Source of the DNA: Geobacter sp. AOG2
Lineage (GTDB): Bacteria > Desulfobacterota > Desulfuromonadia > Geobacterales > Pseudopelobacteraceae
DNA: 64,000 bases
Assembly (NCBI RefSeq): GCF_019972295.1
Contig: NZ_BLJA01000001.1
Location: 342,049-406,048, forward strand
Direction of reading: 5' to 3'
The notes below the pieces were generated by a model. That model ran no database searches, was not told the origin of the DNA, and worked only from the letters and a program-made list of their open reading frames with translations. Positions within the stretch are counted from its first letter, which is position 1; each line of letters opens with the position of its first letter. Below are positions 53,059-61,264 of the stretch, one piece after another. Made by a program: the position numbers and the translations under genes.

Positions 53059-54123
53059 ATGAGTAAACTTTTCACACCGCTCGCCATGCGCTCGGTCACG
53101 TTTCGCAACCGTATCTTTGTCTCTCCCATGTGTCAGTATTCCAGCCGGGACGGCATGGCCACCGATTGGCATATGGTCCACCTGGGCAGCCGGGCCGTGG
53201 GGGGCGCCGGTCTGGTGATGGTTGAAGCCACCGCCGTAAGCCCTGAAGGGCGTATCAGCCCCGACGACAGCGGCATCTGGAACGATGACCACGTGGCGGC
53301 ATTCAAGCCGATCACCCGCTTTATCCGTAAGAATGGGGCCGTGCCCGGCATCCAGCTGGCCCATGCCGGCCGCAAGGCATCCTGTGATCTTCCCTGGCTT
53401 AGTGGCGGGCCGCTGGGACCGGATGTGCGAGGGTGGCAACCGCTGGCCCCCAGCCCGGAGCCTTTTGCCCCCGGCCACCCCGTACCCCACGAACTCTCGC
53501 CTGCCGACCTGGATATGGTCGAAAACCAATTCCGCGCCGGTGCCCGGCGAGCCTTGGCGGCCGGCTTTCAGGTGGTGGAGATCCACATGGCCCACGGCTA
53601 CCTGCTGCACGAGTTTCTGTCTCCCCTGTCAAACCTGAGGAAGGACGACTACGGAGGCAGCCTTGAGAACCGGTTCCGTTTCCCGCTGAGGGTAGCACGG
53701 GCCGTGCGTGAGGAATGGCCCCTGGATTTACCGCTGTTCGTGCGGCTTTCCTGCGTCGATTGGGCTGAAGGCGGCTGGAGTCTCGACCAGTCCACGCAGC
53801 TCTGTTGCCTGCTCAAGGATATAGGGGTTGACCTGATCGATTGCTCGTCCGGTTTTGTTGCTTCGGGTGAGCGGGTGCCGTTTGCCCCCGGCTTCCAGGT
53901 CCCCTTTGCCGCTGCCATACGTGCCGGGGCCGGCGTCCCCACCGGTGCGGTCGGTGTTATTACCGACCCGGCCCAGGCGGAGCAGATCCTGGTCACTGGC
54001 CAGGCCGATGCCGTCTTTCTGGCGCGGGAGATGCTGCGCGACCCCTACTGGCCGCTTCATGCCGCCCGCGAGCTGGGGGTTGAGGTCGCCTGGCCGGATC
54101 AGTATCTGCGGGCCAAGGGATAG
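53059..54123 (+). CDS. Old yellow enzyme family NADPH:flavin oxidoreductase, YqjM-like
   Basis: A 354-residue FMN enzyme that reduces activated C=C bonds, such as enones. Features are the N-terminal KLFTPLAMRSVTFRNRIFVSPMCQYSS with the redox-tuning Cys of the YqjM class, IQLAHAGRKAS, HMAHGYLLHEFLSPLSNLRKDDYGGSLENR and the C-terminal GQADAVFLAREMLRDPYW. The ATG has an AAGGAGG site. A 56-residue membrane protein gene starts 2 bp after its stop. Confidence 0.93.
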   Translation: MSKLFTPLAMRSVTFRNRIFVSPMCQYSSRDGMATDWHMVHLGSRAVGGAGLVMVEATAVSPEGRISPDDSGIWNDDHVAAFKPITRFIRKNGAVPGIQLAHAGRKASCDLPWLSGGPLGPDVRGWQPLAPSPEPFAPGHPVPHELSPADLDMVENQFRAGARRALAAGFQVVEIHMAHGYLLHEFLSPLSNLRKDDYGGSLENRFRFPLRVARAVREEWPLDLPLFVRLSCVDWAEGGWSLDQSTQLCCLLKDIGVDLIDCSSGFVASGERVPFAPGFQVPFAAAIRAGAGVPTGAVGVITDPAQAEQILVTGQADAVFLAREMLRDPYWPLHAARELGVEVAWPDQYLRAKG

Positions 54124-54125
54124 GC

Positions 54126-54296
54126 GTGAAGAAACTGCTCTCCTGGTCGGCAGTCGGATTGTTGACCACGGCAGTACTCGACCCCCTCGTCTATGGGATG
54201 CTCGAACGGCCGATCCCCTGGCTGCGCGACGTGCTCATGGCGGCAGGCGGTATCGCCTGTTTTTATCTGTTGATCAAGTTTCGCCATGAACGGTGA
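54126..54296 (+). CDS. Small membrane protein with GTG start
   Basis: A 56-residue reading frame translated from the sequence. It starts with GTG, KKLLSWSAVGLLTTAVLDPL, and ends IACFYLLIKFRHER. Two hydrophobic segments (about 5-23 and 35-51) flank a short loop. It begins 2 bp after the old yellow enzyme stop and probably shares its mRNA. No family is recognised. Confidence 0.55.
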   Translation: MKKLLSWSAVGLLTTAVLDPLVYGMLERPIPWLRDVLMAAGGIACFYLLIKFRHER

Positions 54297-54332
54297 CCAA
54301 GGCGGGGGAGTACCTGTGTATTAGGTGGGCGC

Positions 54333-55619
54333 ATGAGAAAGATTAGCGGAAATCTGAGCCTGATGCCTGTCCTGGACGTCCTCCAGTGGGCCGAGAACAG
54401 CCGCCGCTCCGGCACGCTGATCCTGTCGAAGTTTGAGCGGGAGAAGAGGTTTTACCTGCAGGAAGGCAAGATCATCTTTGTCTGGTCGGAATGCGAGGGC
54501 GAGCGTTTTATCGATTTTTTGCAGCGTGAAACGCGCATGGAACAAAAAGAATTGTCGGAGGGCCTTGCCGAAGCGCAATCATTGAATATACCCTTGATCG
54601 GCTATCTCCATACGGTAAAGAAAATCGAGACGGAACTCCTGGAAAGGGTTCTCAGGGAGGCTGCCGAGGAGGCGCTTATCGATGCCCTGCAGTGGGGGAC
54701 CGGCGCGTTCGACTTTGTTGACGAACTTCCCGGCATAGTACTGAATAGCCCGGTGCTGCTCAATTCTTCCCAGGTAATGCTGGAGTCTTTGCGAAAATAC
54801 GATGAGAGTCAACTCTCCGGCAAGGTGGATGCTGCCCGGGTTCTCGACGAGATCAAAAACCGCATCAAGCTGGACAGCCCGGACCTGCCGCCCATTCCCG
54901 ACATCATGCAGCAGATCATGGGAAAAATCAGTCAACCTGCGTTTTCCATCGATGATGTCGTCGAATGCCTGACCGACCAGATTCTGGTTTCCAGAATACT
55001 CAGGGTATGCAACTCCCCCTACTACCGCCATGCCGGCAGGATCGGCACACTCAAGGAGGCTGTCGTCCTCATCGGGCTGAAGTCGCTGATGAGCATTGTA
55101 ACGGTGCACGCGTTGAGCGGATTCAGCCCCCGGAATGGGGACGAGATCAGAAAGGTCCTCCAGCATTGTCTTTTGTGCGGCATGATAGCACGGCAACTGG
55201 CGCGCGATATGCGTAGCGATGGCGAACATGCCTTCATCTGCGGGCTGATGCACGATATTGGCAAGACCATTATGCTGGATCTGGTCGACGATTACGTGCT
55301 GTCGCCGGAATTGCAGGCAGGCTTGGTCGAACAGCACCACGCCGAAGTGGGGTACCTGCTCGCCTGCAAGTGGCACTTCAGCGACGAGATCCAGGAAGTC
55401 GTACGTTTCCACCATACACCGGAGATGGCCACGCGGTTCCATGGCTTGATCGAAATCGTCCATCTCGCGAATATGATGGCCACGCCCGCCTGTACCCCGG
55501 AAGATGTGGCGGCCCTTGCCTTCAACAGCATCGAAATGAGCCAGGTCAACATGGACGAACTTATGATGGAGATAGACAGCCTCGACCAGGAGGCCGGAGC
55601 GATCATCTCTCTGTCGTGA
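54333..55619 (+). CDS. DUF4388-HDOD domain protein
   Basis: A 428-residue cytosolic signalling protein. The N-terminal part (about 1-110) matches the PatA-like DUF4388 pattern ISGNLSLMPVLDVLQWAENSRRSGTLIL, with FYLQEGKIIFVWS. Residues about 185-385 form an HDOD domain (DLPPIPDIMQQIMGKISQPAFS, CNSPYYRHAGRIGTLKEAVVLIGLKSL, CGLMHDIGKTIML, VGYLLACKWHF). HDOD proteins take part in signalling without a proven activity. It stands alone and may respond to a distant histidine kinase. Confidence 0.85.
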   Translation: MRKISGNLSLMPVLDVLQWAENSRRSGTLILSKFEREKRFYLQEGKIIFVWSECEGERFIDFLQRETRMEQKELSEGLAEAQSLNIPLIGYLHTVKKIETELLERVLREAAEEALIDALQWGTGAFDFVDELPGIVLNSPVLLNSSQVMLESLRKYDESQLSGKVDAARVLDEIKNRIKLDSPDLPPIPDIMQQIMGKISQPAFSIDDVVECLTDQILVSRILRVCNSPYYRHAGRIGTLKEAVVLIGLKSLMSIVTVHALSGFSPRNGDEIRKVLQHCLLCGMIARQLARDMRSDGEHAFICGLMHDIGKTIMLDLVDDYVLSPELQAGLVEQHHAEVGYLLACKWHFSDEIQEVVRFHHTPEMATRFHGLIEIVHLANMMATPACTPEDVAALAFNSIEMSQVNMDELMMEIDSLDQEAGAIISLS

Positions 55620-55646
55620 CATTCTAAACCCTGCCCTCGTCTTCCT

Positions 55647-56075
55647 TTACCTTTTTCCGGGGCGGAACTGGCGGCCGCGGTAATGGTTTGGGCTTCGCCG
55701 GTAAAGGCGGTATTCCTGATCTCGGTACTTGCGGATGTTTTCGATCCTCTGCGCGCGGATGATCGGCGGCAGACTGTCGTATTGCACGATGGTCCAGGGA
55801 CCCGCGTAACTGGGGGCTCGGTACCAGGAGGTACCGTAGTAGAGATAGAAGTTGTCATAGGCAAAGACGATGTCATAGGGAACGCCCACCCCCACATGGA
55901 AGCCGAGGCGCGGCGGCGTAATGAAGAGCGGAGGGCTCGGGAACTCCACGTTGGGTTGACCTGCCATGGCGACCGGCTGCGAGGTCGTGGTGCCTGTGGC
56001 GGCATTTCCATTGCACCCGGCCGCTACGGCGTGCAGTGTTACCAGAGCGAGGACGATTGCTAATCGTGCATGCAT
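55647..56075 (-). CDS. Putative lipoprotein
   Basis: A 142-residue protein with a lipobox-like VAAGC after the signal, then a low-complexity Thr/Pro region. The tyrosine-rich domain contains YDIVFAYDNFYLYYGTSWYRA and RAQRIENIRKYRDQEYRLYRR. It resembles small lipoproteins with repeated Tyr/Arg motifs of unknown role. It converges with the HDOD gene. Confidence 0.7.
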   Translation of the reverse strand: MHARLAIVLALVTLHAVAAGCNGNAATGTTTSQPVAMAGQPNVEFPSPPLFITPPRLGFHVGVGVPYDIVFAYDNFYLYYGTSWYRAPSYAGPWTIVQYDSLPPIIRAQRIENIRKYRDQEYRLYRRSPNHYRGRQFRPGKR

Positions 56076-56171
56076 CGCATCTCCTTTCGAAGGGGGACTG
56101 TTTGCATTATAGCACGCGATCCGCTCTGTGCCTCTTTTGGGATTAGGGGGGGATGTCCGGCGGGCGGGTCT

Positions 56172-56645
56172 TTAGGGCGGGCGCGTGGCACTGATGTCGG
56201 TGATGTAGACCGTCAGGTCGCCGTTGGGTCGCCGGATGACGACCTCGTCATCGAGCTTCTTGTGCAGCAGCGCCTGCCCGACCGGCGAATCGATACTGAT
56301 TCGTCCAATACTCACGTCGAATTCATCCGGGCCGACCAGTTGATAGCAGCGCTTGTTGCCGTCTTCGTCCTCATAGGTTACCCAGCACCCAAAGGAAACC
56401 ATTCTGGGGTCGGCCGGCGGGGTGGCGGGTTTGAGCAGTTTGAGCCGTCCACTCAGGTGTTTCAGCTTGCGGTCGATCTCCCGTAAGCGTTTTTTCCCGT
56501 AGATATATTCCGCATTCTCGGAGCGGTCCCCTTCAGCCGCCGCGTCGGACACCCCCTGGACGACCTTGGGGCGTTCCACCCGCCACAGGTAGTGAAATTC
56601 GGCTTCCAGCTTTTTCAACCCTTCCAGGGTAATCAGGTTCGTCAT
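56172..56645 (-). CDS. greB: Transcription elongation factor GreB
   Basis: A 157-residue factor that reactivates backtracked RNA polymerase. An N-terminal coiled coil has the acidic tip motif ERPKVVQGVSDAAAEGDRSENAEYIYGKKRLREID with D and E residues that stimulate cleavage. A C-terminal FKBP-like domain has LVGPDEFDVSIGRISIDSPVGQALLHKK. The GKKRLREID run favours GreB over GreA. The start at 56645 gives the standard length. Confidence 0.9.
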   Translation of the reverse strand: MTNLITLEGLKKLEAEFHYLWRVERPKVVQGVSDAAAEGDRSENAEYIYGKKRLREIDRKLKHLSGRLKLLKPATPPADPRMVSFGCWVTYEDEDGNKRCYQLVGPDEFDVSIGRISIDSPVGQALLHKKLDDEVVIRRPNGDLTVYITDISATRPP

Positions 56646-56739
56646 AATCCATCCATACAATGTGTTGTGCGCGTGATACGCACCTGGGCACTGTCGGCAG
56701 CCGGGCCGATTGGTGCATTAGCAGGCTGTTGAAAGACTC

Positions 56740-56880
56740 AGGTTGTGCAAAAATAGTCAGATCGCTGCTCCCGCAGAAGTCCCCGAGGAGGCGTAGTACC
56801 CATAGGGCATAAACAGCGCTACGCCGCACGAAAGGGTTTTCGAGGACAGCGGCGAGATGGCTGTTTTTCAGCAACCACCT
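56740..56880. repeat. Palindromic intergenic element, copy 7
   Basis: The L end (AGGTTGTGCAAAAATAGTCA) is at left and the R end is 11 bp from the IclR-family stop codon. The core is split by about 20 bp (ACCCATAGGGCATAAA at 56799-56814). Copy-like sequence GCTGTTGAAAGACTC precedes it. Confidence 0.85.
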
Positions 56881-56891
56881 GGCGGGCGGCG

Positions 56892-57686
56892 TCAGGAGTG
56901 CCGGTCAAGGACGTCTTTGACGTTGGTGATCAGGTTGAGCAGTCGGGGGCCGATATCGTCTTCCAGCATGTGGCGTCGCAGTTGGAAGGCAGCTCCTGCG
57001 CAACTGAAGATCAGGATGCGGGAACCGTCCGACGGGATCAGGGGGGCGGCCACAGCGTGGACGTCCCGCTTCCAGTCGCCGAGGGAAAGACAAAAACCCC
57101 GTTCGGCATAATCTTTCATTGCTTGGTCGATGCCGGCCCTGATCCTGGGCCACTCCGCCTCATTGCGCAGCCGCACCTGGTCGAGGAGTTGGTTACGATC
57201 CGCCTCCGGCAGGGCGCAGAGCAGCGCCCTGCCCATGGAAGTCGTGGCGATAGGGATCTGGGAACCGACATCCAGGGTCAGGGTAACGGTGGCGCTGCTG
57301 CGGTAGGCCTCGACGTACAACATGTTCAGGCGGTCCTGAACGCCAAGGGCCACCGAGGCCTGGGCGTATTCGGCAAGTTCCTGCATCAGGGGACGGGCGA
57401 TCCGGCGTACATCCATGTTGACCAGAAACGAATAGCCGAGGGCCAGGACGGCGGAATCAAGATGGTACTTGCCGAATTTTTCCGAATAGGCGAGATAGCC
57501 GAGCCGGGTCAGCGTGTGGGTCAGGCGCGAGATGGTTGGCTTGGGGAGACCGGTGCGCACGGCGATCTCCTGGTTGCCAAGAAAACGGTCCCCCGGCTTG
57601 AAGCAGCGCAATACCTCCAGTCCGCGCTCAAGGGCGCGCACCGATTGGCGGTCGTTTTCCGTCCCACTGTCGATTGTTTTTGCCAT
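56892..57686 (-). CDS. IclR family transcription regulator
   Basis: A 264-residue regulator. The N-terminal winged helix (SVRALERGLEVLRCFKPGDR, EIAVRTGLPKPTISRLTHTLTRLGYL) is followed by the IclR effector domain with ATTSMGRALLCALPEADR and YAERGFCLSLGDWKRDVHAVAAPL. It is encoded opposite a small RHH protein and an IclR-type HTH protein. Palindromes TTTCG-N5-CGAAA at 57703 and ATTTCGC-N3-GCGAAAT at 57951 may be its operators. Effector and targets are unknown. Confidence 0.9.
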   Translation of the reverse strand: MAKTIDSGTENDRQSVRALERGLEVLRCFKPGDRFLGNQEIAVRTGLPKPTISRLTHTLTRLGYLAYSEKFGKYHLDSAVLALGYSFLVNMDVRRIARPLMQELAEYAQASVALGVQDRLNMLYVEAYRSSATVTLTLDVGSQIPIATTSMGRALLCALPEADRNQLLDQVRLRNEAEWPRIRAGIDQAMKDYAERGFCLSLGDWKRDVHAVAAPLIPSDGSRILIFSCAGAAFQLRRHMLEDDIGPRLLNLITNVKDVLDRHS

Positions 57687-57702
57687 TATGTCTTCCCGAC
57701 TG

Positions 57703-57717
57703 TTTCGTTCTGCGAAA
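57703..57717. promoter_or_regulatory. Candidate IclR operator, regulator side
   Basis: TTTCGTTCTGCGAAA is an inverted repeat 17 bp upstream of the IclR start, matching the core of the site at 57951. Binding here could block the regulator's own translation start region or promoter. Confidence 0.45.
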
Positions 57718-57950
57718 TTGTCACAGATTTGCACAAACAGTATAAGATGTCAAATTCTATTTATTATAAAATAGTATTTTGCATAACGGAATTTGCCGTA
57801 GGATTTAAGGTCGATATTCCGGCAGCAACAGCAATCGGTTCTTTAATTGAAGGCTCATTTTCATGAATTGTAGATGGAAACGGTGTCTTGAAAAAAAGTG
57901 TTTACAAGATGGCCGTATTTCGATACAACTATTTTGTAAAGAGAAATTGT

Positions 57951-57967
57951 ATTTCGCTCTGCGAAAT
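57951..57967. promoter_or_regulatory. Candidate IclR operator, RHH side
   Basis: ATTTCGCTCTGCGAAAT is a perfect 7+3+7 palindrome located 19 bp before the ATG of the RHH gene. The half-site is shared with 57703-57717. Confidence 0.5.
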
Positions 57968-57985
57968 AATTCATGGGGTGAAACG

Positions 57986-58156
57986 ATGGGTTCAATGAAA
58001 GAGCACCCACGCTACCACGTGGTAAGTATGAGAATCAGCGATGAAGAGCGGGAAGTGCTTGAGGTCTTTGCGCAGCAGACGAGAAGGAATGTGTCGCAAT
58101 TGATGCGTGAGGCCATGCAACTGCTCCATCTCAAGATGCAGACCGAACGGCCTTGA
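57986..58156 (+). CDS. Small ribbon-helix-helix-like DNA-binding protein
   Basis: A 56-residue protein with a strand then two helices: YHVVSMRISDEEREVLEVFA, then RRNVSQLMREAMQLLHLKM. This is the CopG/Arc layout. The start at 57986 has GGGGTGAAACG upstream; a longer frame to 57863 crosses the likely promoter. It is the first gene of a two-gene unit with the HTH gene at 58204. No toxin-like partner is visible. Confidence 0.65.
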   Translation: MGSMKEHPRYHVVSMRISDEEREVLEVFAQQTRRNVSQLMREAMQLLHLKMQTERP

Positions 58157-58203
58157 CGGGTGGGCGGCGCAGCTCATCAAACGACAGAAGCGGAGAGAGA
58201 ATC

Positions 58204-58563
58204 ATGCACACGGGAAATTACCTGCCGACCACGCAGGCTGCGGAAAAGACACTGGAACTCCTGGAACTGCTGGCAGCCGGCGGCGAGAAGCTCAGGATAG
58301 GTGAGTTGGCGGGCAGAATGGGCGTTAGCCGCAAGGAAGCATTGCTGTTGTTGGTGACGCTGGAAAGTCGGGCGGTGCTGCGGTGGGACGAACAGGCCAG
58401 GGTCTATCGTCCGGGCCGTAAAACAGGGGAGATGGTGCGGCAGTACCTTGCCCAGGCGGGCATGCAGGCTGTGGAAGCATCGCCGCGGAGTACCAAGCCG
58501 CCCCGTACGACCGGTTCGCGAACTGCGAGAGCCGAGATGCGCCGTGTTTCGGCAGGTGCTTAG
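58204..58563 (+). CDS. Short HTH protein resembling an IclR N-terminal domain
   Basis: A 119-residue protein. The first 70 residues match the IclR winged helix (AAEKTLELLELLAAGGEKLRIGELAGRMGVSRKEALLLLVTLESR). The C-terminal effector domain is replaced by a short Arg/Pro/Thr-rich tail. It could act as a simple DNA-binding protein or be the remnant of a longer regulator. An RHH gene precedes it by 47 bp. Confidence 0.6.
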   Translation: MHTGNYLPTTQAAEKTLELLELLAAGGEKLRIGELAGRMGVSRKEALLLLVTLESRAVLRWDEQARVYRPGRKTGEMVRQYLAQAGMQAVEASPRSTKPPRTTGSRTARAEMRRVSAGA

Positions 58564-58599
58564 AGTTAAGAATCGTTAACAATGGGTTGCGGACAAAAA

Positions 58600-58630
58600 T
58601 AAAGCCCCGGAGATTTCCGGGGCTTTATCA
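58600..58630 (-). terminator. Terminator after cold shock gene
   Basis: AAAGCCCCGG, loop AGATTT, and CCGGGGCTTT form a 10-bp stem. On the minus strand it is followed by ATTTTTG. It could serve both the cold shock gene and the convergent HTH gene. Confidence 0.85.
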
Positions 58631-58653
58631 ATCACGCTATAGGATATAAGTGA

Positions 58654-58854
58654 TTAAACCCTGGTAACGTTTGCGGCCTGCAGCCCTTTCGGACCACGGG
58701 TTATTTCGAACGTAACCCTGTCGCCTTCAGCGAGGGATTTGAAGCCATCGCCAACAATCGCGGAAAAATGAACGAAAACGTCCTCGCCACCTTCCTGCTC
58801 AAGAAAACCAAACCCCTTGCTGTCGTTAAACCATTTCACTGTTCCGTTTACCAT
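58654..58854 (-). CDS. Cold shock protein, CspA family
   Basis: A 66-residue OB-fold RNA chaperone. It has the RNP motifs [10 protein letters not shown] and DVFVHFSAI, and the start [13 protein letters not shown]. Length and sequence are typical. A promoter lies about 65 bp upstream and a terminator just downstream, so it is monocistronic. Confidence 0.96.
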   Translation of the reverse strand: MVNGTVKWFNDSKGFGFLEQEGGEDVFVHFSAIVGDGFKSLAEGDRVTFEITRGPKGLQAANVTRV

Positions 58855-58920
58855 GTCGTTACCTTCTCCTGATACTGCTCGTTTAATGTGTCCTGGGCGA
58901 ACCGTAGACGTTACGCCACC

Positions 58921-58947
58921 GTATCAGTATTTTATCCATAATGTCAA
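58921..58947 (-). promoter_or_regulatory. Candidate promoter for cold shock gene
   Basis: On the minus strand TTGACA at 58947-58942 and TGATAC at 58926-58921 are 15 bp apart, slightly short. The 5' UTR would be about 60 nt. Confidence 0.4.
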
Positions 58948-58985
58948 ACTTATTAATTATCCGAAGCAAAATTTTTTTATTCCCG

Positions 58986-60614
58986 CTATGACGCCACGCC
59001 GTGGGCCTTAGTGAGATAATACTCGTAATTTCCCTCGTAAACGCGCATCTCGCCGTGGTCGATCTCGAATACCCGGTCTACCAGCAGGCGCAGGAAGTGG
59101 CGGTCGTGGCTGACCAGAACGACGGTTCCATTGAAACCCTGCAAGGCGTCCAGAAGGACCTCCCGCGATCTGATGTCCAGGTGGTTGGTCGGCTCGTCCA
59201 GTACCAGAAAATTTACCGGTCGCGCCAGAAGAGTTGCCAGTACCACACGGCTTTTCTCGCCGCCGGACAGGTTCTCGATGCGTTTATCCACCGTGTCGCC
59301 CTGGAAGAGGAAAGCGCCCAGCAGGTTGCGGATCACGCCGATATTTGCCAGGGGCATGGCGTCCTGAACCGTCTCGAAGACGGTTTTTTTCGGGTCGAGG
59401 ATGTCCATGGCGTGCTGGCTGAAATAGCCCAGTTCCACGTTGGCGCCAAGGCTCACGGTGCCGGAGGTCTGTCCTGTCTGCCCGGACAAAACCTTGAGGA
59501 AGGTGGATTTTCCGGCGCCGTTGACTCCCACTACGGCAATCTTGTTCTGGCGGCGGATGATGCCGGACACCCCGCTGAAAACCGGATGTTCCTTGCCATC
59601 GGGCAACTTCCAGCTCTTGGCCAATCCATCCATGACCACCACGTCGTCGCCGCTCCGGGGCGGCTCGCTGAATTCGAAACGCACCACCCGCTCTTCGGGC
59701 GGCAGTTCGATGCGCTCGATCTTGTCGATCTTCTTGACCCGCGACTGCACCTGGGCCGCGTGGGAGGCACGGGCGGCAAAGCGGGCAATGAACTCCTCCT
59801 CCTTGGCCAGCATCTCCTGCTGGCGGCGGTGACTGGCCAGAAGCTGCTCCCGGCGGATGTCGCGCTCCCGTTCGTAGAAATCGTAATTACCGCCGTAGGT
59901 GGTAACGGTCCTGTTGGCCACCTCGACGATGCGGGTGACGATGCGGTTCATGAAATCCCGGTCATGGCTGGTCATCAGCAGGGCGCCGTCGAAGTCGTTG
60001 GCCAGCCACTCTTCAAGCCAGATGATCGACTCCACGTCCAGGTGGTTGGTCGGCTCGTCCAATAGCAGGACATCAGGTTTGATAGTCAGGATTTTTGCCA
60101 GGTTGATGCGCATCTTCCAGCCGCCGCTGAAGGACTCCACCGGGTGGTGGAAACGGTCCGGGCCGATGCCGAGGCCGGTCAGTACGGTCTGTGCCCGGGT
60201 GTCCAGGTCGTAGCCGTCCCGGTGCTCGAACTCCTCCTGGGCCACGCCGTAGCGCTCCAGCAGGGCGGCCATTTCATCGTCGGACTGGGGCAGGCACATG
60301 GCCGCCTCCATTTCTTTCAATTCAGTCGCCAGACGCATGGTCTCCGCCGAACCGGCCATGACCTCCTCCAGGGCCGAGCGGCCCGCCATCTCTCCCGCAT
60401 CCTGGGAAAAATAGCCGATGGTGGTACGCTTGGCGCAGGTTATCTCGCCGCCATCCACCTCCTCTTCGCCGGTGATGATGCGGAAGATGGTGGTCTTGCC
60501 GGCTCCGTTCGGTCCCACAAGGCCGTTGCGCGTGCCGGGCAGTATCTGGAAGCTGGCATCGCGGAACAGGACCTGCGAGCCGTGCTGCTTGGTGATATTA
60601 GAGAGATGGATCAT
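58986..60614 (-). CDS. ABC-F family ATPase, EttA/YbiT-like group
   Basis: A 542-residue twin-ABC protein without membrane segments. Cassette one has GPNGAGKTTIFRIITG, FSGGWKMRINLAKIL and LLLDEPTNHLDVESI. The linker region about 240-310 is a basic helical pair (ARASHAAQVQSRVKKIDKIERI). Cassette two has GVNGAGKSTFLKVLSG, LSGGEKSRVVLATLL and LVLDEPTNHLD. It likely binds the ribosome E site. The start at 60614 matches the family; the longer frame to 60737 crosses the promoter of the divergent bfr. It is distinct from the Uup-like gene at 10196. Confidence 0.9.
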   Translation of the reverse strand: MIHLSNITKQHGSQVLFRDASFQILPGTRNGLVGPNGAGKTTIFRIITGEEEVDGGEITCAKRTTIGYFSQDAGEMAGRSALEEVMAGSAETMRLATELKEMEAAMCLPQSDDEMAALLERYGVAQEEFEHRDGYDLDTRAQTVLTGLGIGPDRFHHPVESFSGGWKMRINLAKILTIKPDVLLLDEPTNHLDVESIIWLEEWLANDFDGALLMTSHDRDFMNRIVTRIVEVANRTVTTYGGNYDFYERERDIRREQLLASHRRQQEMLAKEEEFIARFAARASHAAQVQSRVKKIDKIERIELPPEERVVRFEFSEPPRSGDDVVVMDGLAKSWKLPDGKEHPVFSGVSGIIRRQNKIAVVGVNGAGKSTFLKVLSGQTGQTSGTVSLGANVELGYFSQHAMDILDPKKTVFETVQDAMPLANIGVIRNLLGAFLFQGDTVDKRIENLSGGEKSRVVLATLLARPVNFLVLDEPTNHLDIRSREVLLDALQGFNGTVVLVSHDRHFLRLLVDRVFEIDHGEMRVYEGNYEYYLTKAHGVAS

Positions 60615-60710
60615 CGTCTCGATGTTGCTCCTCGTGCTGGAATGGACTGCACCAAATAGCACGAGCAGCGGCGCCAGGCAACCAGTTTTTGTGTTGGCGC
60701 CGGCGGATAC

Positions 60711-60739
60711 TTGACCGACGCGGAAAATGTGTTTCAATA
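60711..60739 (+). promoter_or_regulatory. Candidate promoter for bacterioferritin
   Basis: TTGACC at 60711-60716 and TCAATA at 60734-60739 are 17 bp apart. No Fur box was recognised around it. Confidence 0.4.
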
Positions 60740-60794
60740 AACGAGTGTTCCGAGCGGGACCGAAACGAAATCACCGGGTAAAGGAGTAGCCGTC

Positions 60795-61262
60795 ATGAAG
60801 GGAAACGAAAAGATCATCGAGCATCTCAACCTGCGTCTGGCAGAGGAGTTGACCGCCATCAACCAGTACATGGTCCATTCGGAGATGTGCGATAACTGGG
60901 GTTACGAACGGCTGCATCATGCCATTGAAAAACGGGCCATCGACGAGATGAAGCACGCTGAAAAGCTGATTGCCCGCATCCTTTTCCTGGATGGGCGGCC
61001 TATTGTCAGCGAGCTGAACAAGATGCACATCGGTGCCGAGGTGCCCAAGATGCACGAAAATGACTGGAGTGCCGAAGCGGGTGCCATCAAGGGGTACAAT
61101 GAAAGCATCAGGCTGGCGGTGGAGGTGGGCGACAACGGGACGCGCGAATTGCTGGAGGCGATCCTCAAGGAGGAAGAGGACCACATCGACTGGCTGGAGG
61201 CGCAGCTTGACCAGATCAAGCAGGTGAGCCCCCAGAACTACCTGGTGGAGCAATTGCACTAA
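60795..61262 (+). CDS. bfr: Bacterioferritin
   Basis: A 155-residue heme-containing iron storage subunit. Ferroxidase glutamates and histidines are in RLAEELTAINQYMVHSEM, IDEMKHAEKLIARILFL and LLEAILKEEEDHIDWLEAQL. The heme-ligating methionine is that of DEMKHAE. The C-terminal LDQIKQVSPQNYLVEQL fits the family. The ATG at 60795 is 19 bp after a GTAAAGGAG site region. Repeat copy 8 begins 2 bp after its stop. Confidence 0.95.
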   Translation: MKGNEKIIEHLNLRLAEELTAINQYMVHSEMCDNWGYERLHHAIEKRAIDEMKHAEKLIARILFLDGRPIVSELNKMHIGAEVPKMHENDWSAEAGAIKGYNESIRLAVEVGDNGTRELLEAILKEEEDHIDWLEAQLDQIKQVSPQNYLVEQLH

Positions 61263-61264
61263 CC

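Noticed and set aside
58204-58563. RHH and HTH pair as a toxin-antitoxin module
   Set aside because: Neither protein resembles a toxin; both look like DNA-binding proteins, so no such system can be supported.
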